Shown one piece after another: positions 9,569 through 19,790 of a stretch of 64,000 bases of DNA. The translations under genes were made by a program, and so were the position numbers. Every line of letters starts with the position of its first letter. Position 1 is the first letter of the stretch. Below the pieces are notes generated by a model. The model ran no database searches. It was not told the DNA's origin and saw only the letters and a program-made list of their open reading frames with translations. The stretch lies in contig NZ_BMLT01000002.1 of NCBI RefSeq assembly GCF_014645375.1, forward strand, positions 248,001 to 312,000. Reading direction: 5' to 3'. Source of the DNA: Marinobacterium nitratireducens (GTDB taxonomy: Bacteria > Pseudomonadota > Gammaproteobacteria > Pseudomonadales > Balneatricaceae).

Positions 9569-10261
9569 ATGACTGAAGAACAGAAACCGATGCGCCGTGT
9601 GCGCAGTTTTGTATTGCGCGCCGGCCGCATGACCGAAGGCCAGCAGCGCGGATTCGAGCAAGCCTGGCCGGAGATGGGGCTGGAAAAAGCCGACGGCATG
9701 ATCGATCCGGCACAGGTGTTCGGCCGCGAGGCGCCACTGGTGCTGGAGATCGGCTTCGGTATGGGCGATTCCCTGCTGCAGATGGCGCGGCAGATGCCGG
9801 AGAAGAACTATATCGGCATCGAGGTTCACAAGCCCGGTGTCGGCCGTTTGCTGAACAACGCCCGCAACGAGGGAATCGGCAACATCCGCGTCTACTGCGA
9901 CGATGCCGTTGAGGTGCTGGCCGAATGCATTCCCGATGGCAGTCTCGACTGCCTGCAGCTGTTCTTCCCGGACCCCTGGCACAAGAAGCGCCATCACAAG
10001 CGCCGTATCGTGCAGCCGGCATTCGTGCAGGCCATACGCAAGAAGCTCAGGATCGGCGGCCAGTTCCATATGGCGACCGACTGGGAGAACTACGCCGAGC
10101 AGATGATGGAAGTCATGAGCGCGGCCGAAGGTTTTCGCAATGCAGCCGGGGAAGGTCAGTACTCGCCGCAGCCGGATTTCCGTCCGGTGACCAAGTTCCA
10201 GAACCGTGGCGAGAAGCTCGGCCACGGCGTCTGGGATCTGATCTTCGAACGTACCGCTTGA
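9569..10261 (+). CDS. trmB: tRNA (guanosine(46)-N7)-methyltransferase
   Basis: This enzyme methylates N7 of G46 in the tRNA variable loop. The SAM-binding segment is [17 protein letters not shown]. The acidic [11 protein letters not shown] motif follows, then the family hallmark [17 protein letters not shown]. The 230-residue length is usual. Its position after thiG is conserved in Pseudomonas. Repeat elements flank it on both sides. Confidence 0.96.
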   Translation: MTEEQKPMRRVRSFVLRAGRMTEGQQRGFEQAWPEMGLEKADGMIDPAQVFGREAPLVLEIGFGMGDSLLQMARQMPEKNYIGIEVHKPGVGRLLNNARNEGIGNIRVYCDDAVEVLAECIPDGSLDCLQLFFPDPWHKKRHHKRRIVQPAFVQAIRKKLRIGGQFHMATDWENYAEQMMEVMSAAEGFRNAAGEGQYSPQPDFRPVTKFQNRGEKLGHGVWDLIFERTA

Positions 10262-10289
10262 GCGGTGCCGCAAAAAGAGTTCATCGCGC

Positions 10290-10524
10290 TTAAGCGGGAA
10301 AAACGTAAATCGTAGGATGGGTGGAGCGACGCGTCGGTACGGCGTATCCGTCACTAATGTGGCCAGGGCGTCGTGCAACCCATCTTGGGCGTCGGTTCGG
10401 CACTATGCATGTACCGACTCCTTGATGGGTTGCGCTGCGTCAACCTCGCTGAAAGCGTTAAGCAGGGTGCCAATGCGGCTCCACCCATCCTACTTTTGCT
10501 TCGTTTGACAGCTTTCCCGCTTAA
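10290..10524. repeat. nested fold-back element (four inverted-repeat levels)
   Basis: This fills most of the 324-base gap between trmB and the Spy-like gene. The outermost arms are TTAAGCGGGAAA (10290-10301) and its exact complement (10513-10524). Next is a perfect 16-base repeat, GTAGGATGGGTGGAGC (10312-10327) against 10478-10493. Inside are GTCGGTAC (10333-10340) against 10411-10418, and GCAACCCATC (10375-10384) against 10424-10433. The last two pairs overlap, so they cannot form together. There is no open frame of substance. It resembles a small non-autonomous inverted-repeat element. Confidence 0.85.
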
Positions 10525-10536
10525 ATGCGGTGAACC

Positions 10537-10560
10537 CCAAAAGGCCCCGATTAACGGGGC
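10537..10560 (-). terminator. terminator of the Spy-like gene
   Basis: Read on the minus strand, GCCCCG and CGGGGC pair across a five-base loop and are followed by CTTTT. It lies 26 bases past the stop codon of the leftward Spy-like gene. Confidence 0.75.
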
Positions 10561-10585
10561 TCAGGGGAAAAGGTGTTGATTGCGA

Positions 10586-11086
10586 TTAGTCGTCCCGGTC
10601 GCAGTCGCCGTGACCGCGCTCGCCGTGATGTCCCTTGCCGCCGTGATGCTCTTTCCAGTTTTCCCGGCGTTCCTTTCTCCAGTCCGCCAGCTTCTGTTCC
10701 TGTTCGTCGGTCAGGATTTCGGCCACTGCAGCGCGGTGTTCGGCGCGGGCGCGGATGCGCTCGCCGACGCGGTCCTGGGCCTGTTTGACCAGGTCATCGA
10801 GCTGCTGCTGGTAGTCCGCAGCAGCGGGGTCCAGGTCCTGCAACTGGCGGTAGATTTCTCGACCCTCACCCCGTTCCGGGCGCTGTTCGTGCTGCTTCTC
10901 CATCAGTGCCTGCATCTGGCTGCGCTGCTCGTCACTCAGATCGAGGCGTTCGGCCATGCGCTCCATGCGTTCTTGCGGATTGTGCCGGCCCCAGCCGCCG
11001 TCACTCTTATCGTGGGCCGTTGCGATGCCGGCGGTGGTGGCGCTCAGGGCAAGAGCGGTCAGGGCGATAATCAGTGGCTTGCGCAT
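10586..11086 (-). CDS. Spy/CpxP-like periplasmic LTXXQ-type protein
   Basis: A 166-residue exported protein with a signal peptide cleaved near residue 24 (ATA-HD). Two LTxxQ-like helical motifs are visible: LDLSDEQRSQMQ and ILTDEQEQKLADW. The C-terminus is His/Gly-rich (HHGGKGHHGERGHG), suggesting metal binding. Family members act as ATP-independent chaperones or as inhibitors of the CpxA sensor. I start at 11086 with a GGAGA ribosome site; the open frame extends much further but overlaps cpxR. The divergent cpxRA and the CpxR box between them support Cpx control. Confidence 0.9.
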   Translation of the reverse strand: MRKPLIIALTALALSATTAGIATAHDKSDGGWGRHNPQERMERMAERLDLSDEQRSQMQALMEKQHEQRPERGEGREIYRQLQDLDPAAADYQQQLDDLVKQAQDRVGERIRARAEHRAAVAEILTDEQEQKLADWRKERRENWKEHHGGKGHHGERGHGDCDRDD

Positions 11087-11158
11087 TGGTCTGTCTCCGT
11101 TTTTCGATTCGATGACGGCAGTATGGCCCGCGGAAATGCAAACTTGGGTTGCGCCTCT

Positions 11159-11173
11159 GTAAAGATAGGTAAA
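11159..11173. promoter_or_regulatory. CpxR box
   Basis: GTAAA-N5-GTAAA matches the CpxR consensus exactly. It lies between the divergent Spy-like gene (73 bases from its start) and cpxR (61 bases from its start), where it could serve both promoters. Confidence 0.8.
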
Positions 11174-11233
11174 GCCCGGCAGCGGTGATGCGGGCGGGGT
11201 TATCATAAGCGGGCAACGTCGAGAGGAAAGGCA

Positions 11234-11938
11234 ATGAAAGAACGTCTGTTGCTGGTGGATGACGATACCGAGCTGTGCCAGCTGCTGGGTGACTATCTGC
11301 GTCACGAGAACTATGAAGTCGACTATGCCCATAACGCCGATGAAGCCCTGGCGTGCATCGGGGGCGGTAAAACTTATGATCTGATGGTGCTCGACATCAT
11401 GATGCCGGGACAGAGTGGCCTCGAACTGCTGCAGCAACTGCGGCCACGGGTGCAGCTTCCGGTGATCATGCTCACCGGCCGCGGCGAGGAGATCGATCGT
11501 ATCCTGGGCCTGGAAATGGGCGCCGACGATTATCTAGGCAAGCCGTGCAATCCCCGTGAACTGCTGGCGCGGATCAGGGCGGTGCGGCGACGTTCGGACG
11601 GCGCCGGCTCCCGAACCCGTTTTCCCGAGCGGCCGCTCGAAATGCACGGCATTCGGCTGGACCCGGGTCAGCGGGAACTGATGGTTGCCGGGCAGCCCGT
11701 CGACCTGACCAGTGCCGAGTTCAACGTGCTGGCCTATCTGATGGAAAACGCCGGCAGGGTCATGAGCAAGGGCGAGCTGACCGAGCTGGTGCTGCATCGT
11801 CCGCTTACCGCCTATGACCGGGCGATCGACGTCCATATCAGCCGGGTCCGGCAGAAGCTGGCGCCGGTTGTCGGCGACCTCGAGTTGATCAAGACGGTAC
11901 GCGGAGAAGGCTATCAGCTGGTACGGGAAACGCCATGA
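11234..11938 (+). CDS. cpxR: OmpR-family response regulator CpxR
   Basis: The response regulator of envelope stress. The receiver domain (about residues 1-118) has the acidic pair VDDD near the start. The phosphoacceptor is Asp54 in MVLDIMMPG, and the conserved lysine is in LGKPCNPRE. The OmpR-type winged helix (about 130-230) ends in the typical IKTVRGEGYQLV. The stop overlaps cpxA by four bases, so the pair is translationally coupled. A perfect CpxR box upstream argues for autoregulation. Identity rests on this box, the Spy-like neighbour and the sensor. Confidence 0.92.
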   Translation: MKERLLLVDDDTELCQLLGDYLRHENYEVDYAHNADEALACIGGGKTYDLMVLDIMMPGQSGLELLQQLRPRVQLPVIMLTGRGEEIDRILGLEMGADDYLGKPCNPRELLARIRAVRRRSDGAGSRTRFPERPLEMHGIRLDPGQRELMVAGQPVDLTSAEFNVLAYLMENAGRVMSKGELTELVLHRPLTAYDRAIDVHISRVRQKLAPVVGDLELIKTVRGEGYQLVRETP

Positions 11939-13227
11939 AATGGTATCGCAGCCTGTTCTGGAAGATTTTCCTGACATTCTGGCTCGGCAGCGCGCTGATC
12001 GTGCTGGCAACGGTGCTGATCGTTGGCGGTATCGCCGAGCGCCAGCGCGATGCCGACGTTCAGGAAGTCAGGGCACGCGCGGTGGCGGAAAGGCTGATGG
12101 ACCGTTACGAGCGGGACGACAGCAGACACGCCGATTCCGACCGCGAGGCGCGGCGCCACAAACGCTGGCCCGGCATCAGGCTGACCGAGGAGGTCAGTGG
12201 CCGGGTCATTTACGACGGTATTCCGGCACGGGGCCCCGACTCGAAACCGGAGCGAACCCTGGTGCTGCAAAGCGATAGCGGCCGGCACTATCGGCTGGAG
12301 CTGGCGCCACGGCCGCGAAGCCGACAGCTGGATCGGCTGCTGGGCTTGCTGGTTTCGGTGCAATTCGTGCTGATCCTGCTGTTCTCGGCGCTTGCCAGCA
12401 TGCTGCTGAGCATGCTGGTGGTCCGGCCGGTAAACCGGCTGCGTCAGCACGCCCGGGCGCTCTATCAGGGTGACCTGGCGGCACGCAGTGAACGGCGCCT
12501 GATCGGCCGGGGCGACGAGATCGGCGAGCTGGCGCGGGAATTCAACGCCATGGCCGATTATGTCGAGCAGACCCTCGGCGCCAGCCAGAGGCTGATGCAG
12601 GATGTGTCGCACGAGCTGCGCGCGCCACTGGCGCGGATGCAGGCCGCGGCAGGACTGCTGGAGCAGCGCCTTGGCGAGGACGACAGTCTGGTCACGCGGG
12701 TCAATCGCGAGTGCAGTCGCATCAACCGGCTGATCGACGAGATCCTGTCGCTGTCGCGGCTCGATACGATGGAGCAGGGCAGCGGCACCTTCGATGTCGG
12801 CGCCCAGCTGTCGGAAATGCTCGAGGATGCCCGCTTTCAGGCGCCCGGGCGTGAGTTGCGCAGCCGTATCGGCAAGGGGCTCAAGGTAACTGGGAATCCT
12901 CAGCTTCTTGAGCGTGCCCTGGGCAATGTACTGAGCAACGCGCTCAAGCATACCCCGGATGAGGCGGCCATCGATATCGTGCTGGAGCGCAAAGGGGCGC
13001 AGGCCCTGCTGCGGGTGCGGGACGCAGGGCCCGGTGTGGAGCCGGCGCAGCTTGCCCGGCTGTTCGAGCCTTTTTACCGCACCGGCAACGGCGCCCAAAG
13101 TGACGGTTACGGGCTCGGTCTCAGCATCGCCCGGCGCGCGGTCACCCGTCTGGGCGGGAGCATCGAGGCGCTCAACCACCCCGACGGTGGCCTGGAAGTT
13201 ATGATCCGCCTGCCGCTGGCAGGCTGA
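11935..13227 (+). CDS. cpxA: sensor histidine kinase CpxA
   Basis: An inner-membrane sensor of envelope stress, 430 residues. Membrane helices at about 10-32 and 140-163 bracket a charged periplasmic domain of roughly 105 residues, shorter than in E. coli. A HAMP linker follows (about 160-215). The phosphoacceptor is His226 in DVSHELRAPLARMQ. The ATPase domain contains NALKHTPD, DAGPGVEP and GYGLGLSIA. Its last 29 bases overlap the 3' end of astD, which runs the other way. Confidence 0.92.
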   Translation: MKWYRSLFWKIFLTFWLGSALIVLATVLIVGGIAERQRDADVQEVRARAVAERLMDRYERDDSRHADSDREARRHKRWPGIRLTEEVSGRVIYDGIPARGPDSKPERTLVLQSDSGRHYRLELAPRPRSRQLDRLLGLLVSVQFVLILLFSALASMLLSMLVVRPVNRLRQHARALYQGDLAARSERRLIGRGDEIGELAREFNAMADYVEQTLGASQRLMQDVSHELRAPLARMQAAAGLLEQRLGEDDSLVTRVNRECSRINRLIDEILSLSRLDTMEQGSGTFDVGAQLSEMLEDARFQAPGRELRSRIGKGLKVTGNPQLLERALGNVLSNALKHTPDEAAIDIVLERKGAQALLRVRDAGPGVEPAQLARLFEPFYRTGNGAQSDGYGLGLSIARRAVTRLGGSIEALNHPDGGLEVMIRLPLAG

Positions 13228-14689
13228 GGCCGGGCGGCAGCTGCGGCGGCATCTCCAGGGCTTCGGCCTCGAGAGAGGCCACCGGGTAGGCGCAGTAGTC
13301 GGCCGCATACCAGGCGCTGGGCCTGTGGTTGCCGCTGATGCCGACGCCGCCGAACGGCAGGCTGCTGCTGGCGCCGGTCAAAGGTCGGTTCCAGTTGACG
13401 ATGCCGGCGCGGATGCGTTGCAGAAAGCGCTGATAGAGGTGCTCGTTCTCGCTGAAGAGCCCGGCCGAAAGGCCGAAGCGGGTGCGGTTGGCCAGCTGCA
13501 GGGCCTCATCGAAGCTGTCATAGCGCAAGAGCTGCAGCAGCGGCCCGAAGTACTCCTCATCAGGTAGGTCCTTGACCGCGCTGACATCGATCAGACCCGG
13601 CGACAGCAGGGCGCTTTTCGGTCTCAGCTGACTCATCGACACCAGCACGCGGCCGCCGAGTTCGGAGAGCCGATGCTGGGCCTTGAGCATTCGCTCCAGT
13701 GCCGGAACATCGATCAGTGCGCCCATGAAGGGCGCCGGCTGCTGATTGTAGGGGCCGGTTTCGATGGCCAGCACGGCCTGGCACAGCCGCTCGACAAAGT
13801 CATCGCCGCGGCTGCCCCGGGGAACGAACAGCCGCCGGGCGCAGGTACAGCGCTGGCCAGCGCTGAGGTAGGCGGATTGAATGGTCGTCAGCACGGCGGC
13901 ATCGAGATCGCCGCTGTCGGCGAAGATCAGCGGATTGTTGCCACCCATTTCCAGCGCCAGGATTTTTTCCGGATGGCCGCCGAACTGCTGGTGCAGATAG
14001 CTGCCGGTACTGGCGCTGCCGGTGAAGAACAGGCCGTCGATGCCGTCGTGCGCGGCCAGCGCCTGGCCGGTGGTGCGTCCGCCCTGTACCAGGTTCAGCA
14101 CGCCGTCCGGGAGGTCGGCTTTCTGCCACAGGTGCAGGCAGAGTTCGGCGACCCTGGGCGTCAGCTCGCTGGGCTTGAAGACCAGGGTGTTGCCTGCAAG
14201 GAGCGCCGGCATGATATGCCCGTTGGGCAGGTGTGCGGGGAAGTTGTAGGGCCCGAAAATCGCGACCACGCCGTGGGGGCGGTGGCGCAGCGCAGACACC
14301 ACCTTGCCGTTGTGTTTGTGCTTCTCGCCGCTGCGCTCGAGGCCGGCCTGGATCGAAATGTCGGCCTTGGCGATCATCGCCGCAACCTCGGTGTCGGCTT
14401 CCCACAGCGGTTTTCCGGTTTCCTGCCCGAAGGTGTCGACCAGCAGTTCGCGGTGGTGCTCGATCTGGCTCACGAAGCGGCGCAGCAGCGTCGCGCGCTG
14501 CTCGAAGGTCTGCGACCGCCAGTGCTCGAAGGCCTCACGGGCTGCCCCGACGGCGTCGTCGACCTGCTCGGCGGTGGCGCTGCGACCGCGCCAGATATGA
14601 TGACCGTTGGCGGGGTTGACCGATTCCATATCGGCACCGTCGCCCGCGCGCCACTGGCCGTTGATAAAAAGGGAGGGACCTTCGATCAT
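13199..14689 (-). CDS. astD: succinylglutamate-semialdehyde dehydrogenase
   Basis: The fourth enzyme of the arginine succinyltransferase pathway, oxidising N-succinylglutamate semialdehyde with NAD+. It is an aldehyde dehydrogenase of 496 residues. The general base is Glu247 (LALEMGGNNPL) and the nucleophile Cys281 (SAGQRCTCARR). The NAD-binding FTGSASTGS segment is also present. Its start overlaps the astA stop by four bases (ATGA). Its 3' end overlaps convergent cpxA by 29 bases with no terminator between. Confidence 0.95.
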   Translation of the reverse strand: MIEGPSLFINGQWRAGDGADMESVNPANGHHIWRGRSATAEQVDDAVGAAREAFEHWRSQTFEQRATLLRRFVSQIEHHRELLVDTFGQETGKPLWEADTEVAAMIAKADISIQAGLERSGEKHKHNGKVVSALRHRPHGVVAIFGPYNFPAHLPNGHIMPALLAGNTLVFKPSELTPRVAELCLHLWQKADLPDGVLNLVQGGRTTGQALAAHDGIDGLFFTGSASTGSYLHQQFGGHPEKILALEMGGNNPLIFADSGDLDAAVLTTIQSAYLSAGQRCTCARRLFVPRGSRGDDFVERLCQAVLAIETGPYNQQPAPFMGALIDVPALERMLKAQHRLSELGGRVLVSMSQLRPKSALLSPGLIDVSAVKDLPDEEYFGPLLQLLRYDSFDEALQLANRTRFGLSAGLFSENEHLYQRFLQRIRAGIVNWNRPLTGASSSLPFGGVGISGNHRPSAWYAADYCAYPVASLEAEALEMPPQLPPGLSLPAAGGS

Positions 14690-15720
14690 GATGATTGCCT
14701 CGCTTTCAGCGGCACGATGCGCAGCGGCTCGCCGCCGTTGACCTGCAGCGCATCCGCCAGCCTCTGGTCGATCTGCACCGAGCTGCTTTCGGGCCGCAGC
14801 GGTGCGACTGTGCAGCGAAAGTCCGCCAGTTTGGTATTGCTGACCAGGAACAGACCGTCGCCGTCCGGGGGCTCGGCGCCGATGCGGGCCTTGACGTAGC
14901 GGCTGTCGCGCACGCTGCGGATATCGTGGAGGCGCGTTGCCACGGTGGGGCCGGCATCGAAGATGTCGATATAGCCTTCGAAACGAAAGCCCTCGCTTTC
15001 GAGCATGCGCCGCGCAGGTTCGGTGTTGCGGTGAACCTGGCCGATCACCTCCTGCGCCGCCTCTGGCAGCAGGTGCAGATAGATGCTGTGCTTGGGCATC
15101 AGCTCGGCGATGAAAACCTTGTTGCCGGAGCCCGTCAGGTAGTCGGCTTCGGAGTATTCCATCGAAAAAAAGTGACGACCGAGGCCGTCCCAGAACGGCG
15201 AGCGCCCCTGATCGTCGGAGTAGCCCCGCATTTCGGCGATGACCCGTTCGGCGAAACGCTCCGGGAATTCGGCCATGAACATAAAGCGGCTTTTCGACAG
15301 CAGCCTGCCGTTGCTGCCCTGGCGGTAATCCGGCTTCAGGTACAGCGTGCAGACCTCGGCGCAGCCGGTGTAGTCATTGCACAGGTCGAGGGTGCGAAAG
15401 GCGTTGTAGACGTTGAGCTCGCGCGAGGCATGCACCGCCGTGCCGATGCGGTAGTGGTACCAGGGCTCGTTGAGACCGACCGCGGTTTCGATGCCGCAGG
15501 TACCGACCACCTCGCCGCTGTCGGTATCCTCGGCCACGAACAGGTAGCCCTGGCTGCCATCGAGACAGGGCTCGGCGGCCAGGGCATCGCAGGTGCGCTC
15601 GATCTTGCGCCTTAGCAGATCGGGATTTTCCGGCAGCGAGGTAAAACCGGGGCCGGACTCGCGCGCGATATCGGACAGCACCTGGTAGTCGGATTCACGG
15701 ATCGGTCGGATGATGATCAT
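14686..15720 (-). CDS. astA: arginine N-succinyltransferase
   Basis: The first enzyme of the ast pathway, transferring succinyl from succinyl-CoA to the alpha-amine of arginine. The 344-residue length equals the E. coli enzyme. Family segments include IRPIRESDYQVL, GTCGIETAVGLNEPWYHYR, and TLYLKPDYRQGSNGRLLSKSR. I use the ATG at 15720, eight bases after GGGAG; a start at 15756 would run into the previous gene. Only astA and astD are here. astB, astC and astE must lie elsewhere if the pathway is complete. Confidence 0.95.
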   Translation of the reverse strand: MIIIRPIRESDYQVLSDIARESGPGFTSLPENPDLLRRKIERTCDALAAEPCLDGSQGYLFVAEDTDSGEVVGTCGIETAVGLNEPWYHYRIGTAVHASRELNVYNAFRTLDLCNDYTGCAEVCTLYLKPDYRQGSNGRLLSKSRFMFMAEFPERFAERVIAEMRGYSDDQGRSPFWDGLGRHFFSMEYSEADYLTGSGNKVFIAELMPKHSIYLHLLPEAAQEVIGQVHRNTEPARRMLESEGFRFEGYIDIFDAGPTVATRLHDIRSVRDSRYVKARIGAEPPDGDGLFLVSNTKLADFRCTVAPLRPESSSVQIDQRLADALQVNGGEPLRIVPLKARQSS

Positions 15721-15737
15721 CGGCGCTCTCCCTGCGT

Positions 15738-16553
15738 TCAGTATCCTGTCGGGCACTGCAGGCCGTTCGCCGACAAGTTCCCGGCCGAAGCGGCGACAAA
15801 CCCCTGATAGAGCTGGCCGTCGGGCCTAGGGTAGCGTTTCGCAAACTCGCAGTAGCCGCCGGGTACAAGGGCCGTACGGTCGCTGAAACGCACCTCCACC
15901 TGATCGGCCAGCGTCGAGGTCTGCTCGAGATACTCGTCCGGGGTCCCCTTGACCAGGCCTCCGGAGGTGTCGAGCCGAAAGCCGTGCTGCAGCAGGAAAT
16001 CGTTGATCTCATCGATGCTGCGGTGGGACTGCAGATCATTGACCAGCACCGTGAAATGACTGGCCCTGAAGCCGAAAGCGGCGACCCAGGCCGCGTGCTC
16101 GGACAGTGCACGCAGCTGGCGGTAGGTGTCGTAGTCGATCTTCCAGTGCCGCCCGGACCAGGCGAAATCGTCTCTCGAGAGCGCCGTATCGGGTATCTGG
16201 CTGACCAGCTGGTGAATGATGTTGCGGGCGTCATCGTCGAGACAGTCGACGTGGAACTCGGATATGAACAGTTTCGGCAGGCCGGGATCCGGGTGCTCGT
16301 AATGGCGGGCGAAAAGCTGCTCGACCGGAAATCGATATTCGCCGCAGGCACCGTAACCGGCCTCTTCGAAGGGGCGGGCCAGGTGCGCAATGCCGACCCG
16401 TGGCAGGTCGTAGGTGCGCAGTTCGATGTGGTCGGTGACGACCCGGGGGTTGCAGGCCGCAAGCAGGTCGTGAATGCGCCGGGTCTGGGGACTGAGGCTC
16501 AGGAAGTCCTGCCAGATTGCGTCCAGTGCCGGTTTCAGTTGTTCGTGAATCAT
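15738..16553 (-). CDS. DUF1338 (HglS-like) iron-dependent dioxygenase
   Basis: A 271-residue protein of the DUF1338 family, whose characterised member HglS is an Fe(II)-dependent 2-oxoadipate dioxygenase/decarboxylase of lysine catabolism. The family's metal ligands can be placed at His42 (TDHIELRTY), His166 (ASHFTVLV) and Glu236 (GGYCEFAKR). It is far shorter than HglS (about 460 residues). It is first in the leftward operon, 17 bases before astA. Position suggests a substrate from arginine or a related amino acid, for example a 2-oxo acid. That is inference. Confidence 0.82.
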   Translation of the reverse strand: MIHEQLKPALDAIWQDFLSLSPQTRRIHDLLAACNPRVVTDHIELRTYDLPRVGIAHLARPFEEAGYGACGEYRFPVEQLFARHYEHPDPGLPKLFISEFHVDCLDDDARNIIHQLVSQIPDTALSRDDFAWSGRHWKIDYDTYRQLRALSEHAAWVAAFGFRASHFTVLVNDLQSHRSIDEINDFLLQHGFRLDTSGGLVKGTPDEYLEQTSTLADQVEVRFSDRTALVPGGYCEFAKRYPRPDGQLYQGFVAASAGNLSANGLQCPTGY

Positions 16554-16799
16554 CTTGCAGCCTCCCGCGGATCACCCATCCGCTCGGGTTGGCACGCTCA
16601 GACTGCAGTCGACTGCTCGTCGCTGCCCGGTTTATGCCGGGCGGGCAGGCCGATATCGCCGCGAGGCCCGGCTATCACTGGGTTCAGTGTAGACGGTCCC
16701 GGTGCAGGTCGAGGTGATTCTACGGATCAGGAGGGCTGGCGGGGACTGGTAAAGCCGCGGGCAGGGGGCATCGGTGCTGTCAGGAAGGGGTGGCAACAC

Positions 16800-16823
16800 A
16801 AAAAAAGCACTCCGGAGAGTGCT
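16800..16823 (-). terminator. terminator of the downstream glnK
   Basis: On the minus strand AGCACTC and GAGTGCT pair over a four-base loop and are followed by six T residues. The plus strand also carries a T-run (GCTTTTTT), so it may work in both directions. Confidence 0.85.
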
Positions 16824-16848
16824 TTGCTTTTTTCATGCCGGTTTGGCG

Positions 16849-17199
<351 letters not shown>

Positions 17200-17390
17200 T
17201 CAGGCATCCCCGGCACAGGGTGCTGCGTTGGATGATTTCGAACCCGTGCGACGGGCTGGCTACACAAAGCGCAGATCCGTCCGGTCTTTCCCTGCACGGA
17301 CATGCTGTAAATTCACGCCAGTATAACTGTAATGAGCTTCGGTCGCACAGCGGGTCGCGTAAACGGCCGGCGGGTCTCGATGTCAAAGAC

Positions 17391-17414
17391 AAAAAGGCGC
17401 CCCGTCGGGGCGCC
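17391..17414 (-). terminator. terminator of glnK-amtB
   Basis: GGCGCCCC and GGGGCGCC pair around a three-base loop, followed on the minus strand by TTTTT. It ends the amtB transcript before the second glnK. Confidence 0.85.
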
Positions 17415-17435
17415 TTGTCGATCCGGCTCAGCCTG

Positions 17436-18710
<1,275 letters not shown>

Positions 18711-18751
18711 CTCGTCAGCCCTCCGTTAAGGCGCGATTGGTAAAGTTATAA

Positions 18752-19309
<558 letters not shown>

Positions 19310-19406
19310 TTAAGTGCTTCCTGGAGAGGCATGGCCGAAACCGGCGATGTCGGAACTGCGGCCTGATAGCGAAAATGCTAAGCTGCAGCAAAACGGAGTT
19401 CGAATC

Positions 19407-19676
19407 ATGTTGAATCAAAAGTTGATAGAAAGCCTGTCGAGTCAGCTCAGCGAGCTGTTCGCCGGGGGCCGCGAGTTGCCTGGCCAGGAGGCGATGCGGC
19501 AGCAGGTGCGTTCGCTGTTGCAGGGCAGCTTCGCGCGCCTGGATCTGGTAACGCGTGAGGAGTTCGATGCCCAGGCGGCCGTTCTGGCGCGCACCCGTGA
19601 AAAGGTCGACCAGATGGAAGCGAAGCTGGCCGAAATCGAGGCGCGCCTGGCGCACGAAACGCCTGCCGGCGACTGA
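19407..19676 (+). CDS. ubiK: ubiquinone biosynthesis accessory factor UbiK
   Basis: An 89-residue helical protein of the YqiC/BMFP family. It binds membranes and assists the late ubiquinone-synthesis complex. It starts with MLNQKLIESLSSQLSEL, then FARLDLVTREEFDAQ. A C-terminal coiled coil of about 25 residues (DQMEAKLAEIEARLA) follows. The start at 19407 gives the family length; an upstream in-frame ATG at 19314 is in the glnK promoter region. It is divergent from glnK-amtB and precedes comM. Confidence 0.9.
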   Translation: MLNQKLIESLSSQLSELFAGGRELPGQEAMRQQVRSLLQGSFARLDLVTREEFDAQAAVLARTREKVDQMEAKLAEIEARLAHETPAGD

Positions 19677-19790
19677 ATACAGCGTCGGTGCGGATGACAG
19701 CCCGATTCAGGGCTGTCGAAAAAATGCACAATGATGGTGCGTTGAGCGTCGGAGAGGATCTCCCGGCGCTGATTCCCAGGGAGGGAGCCC

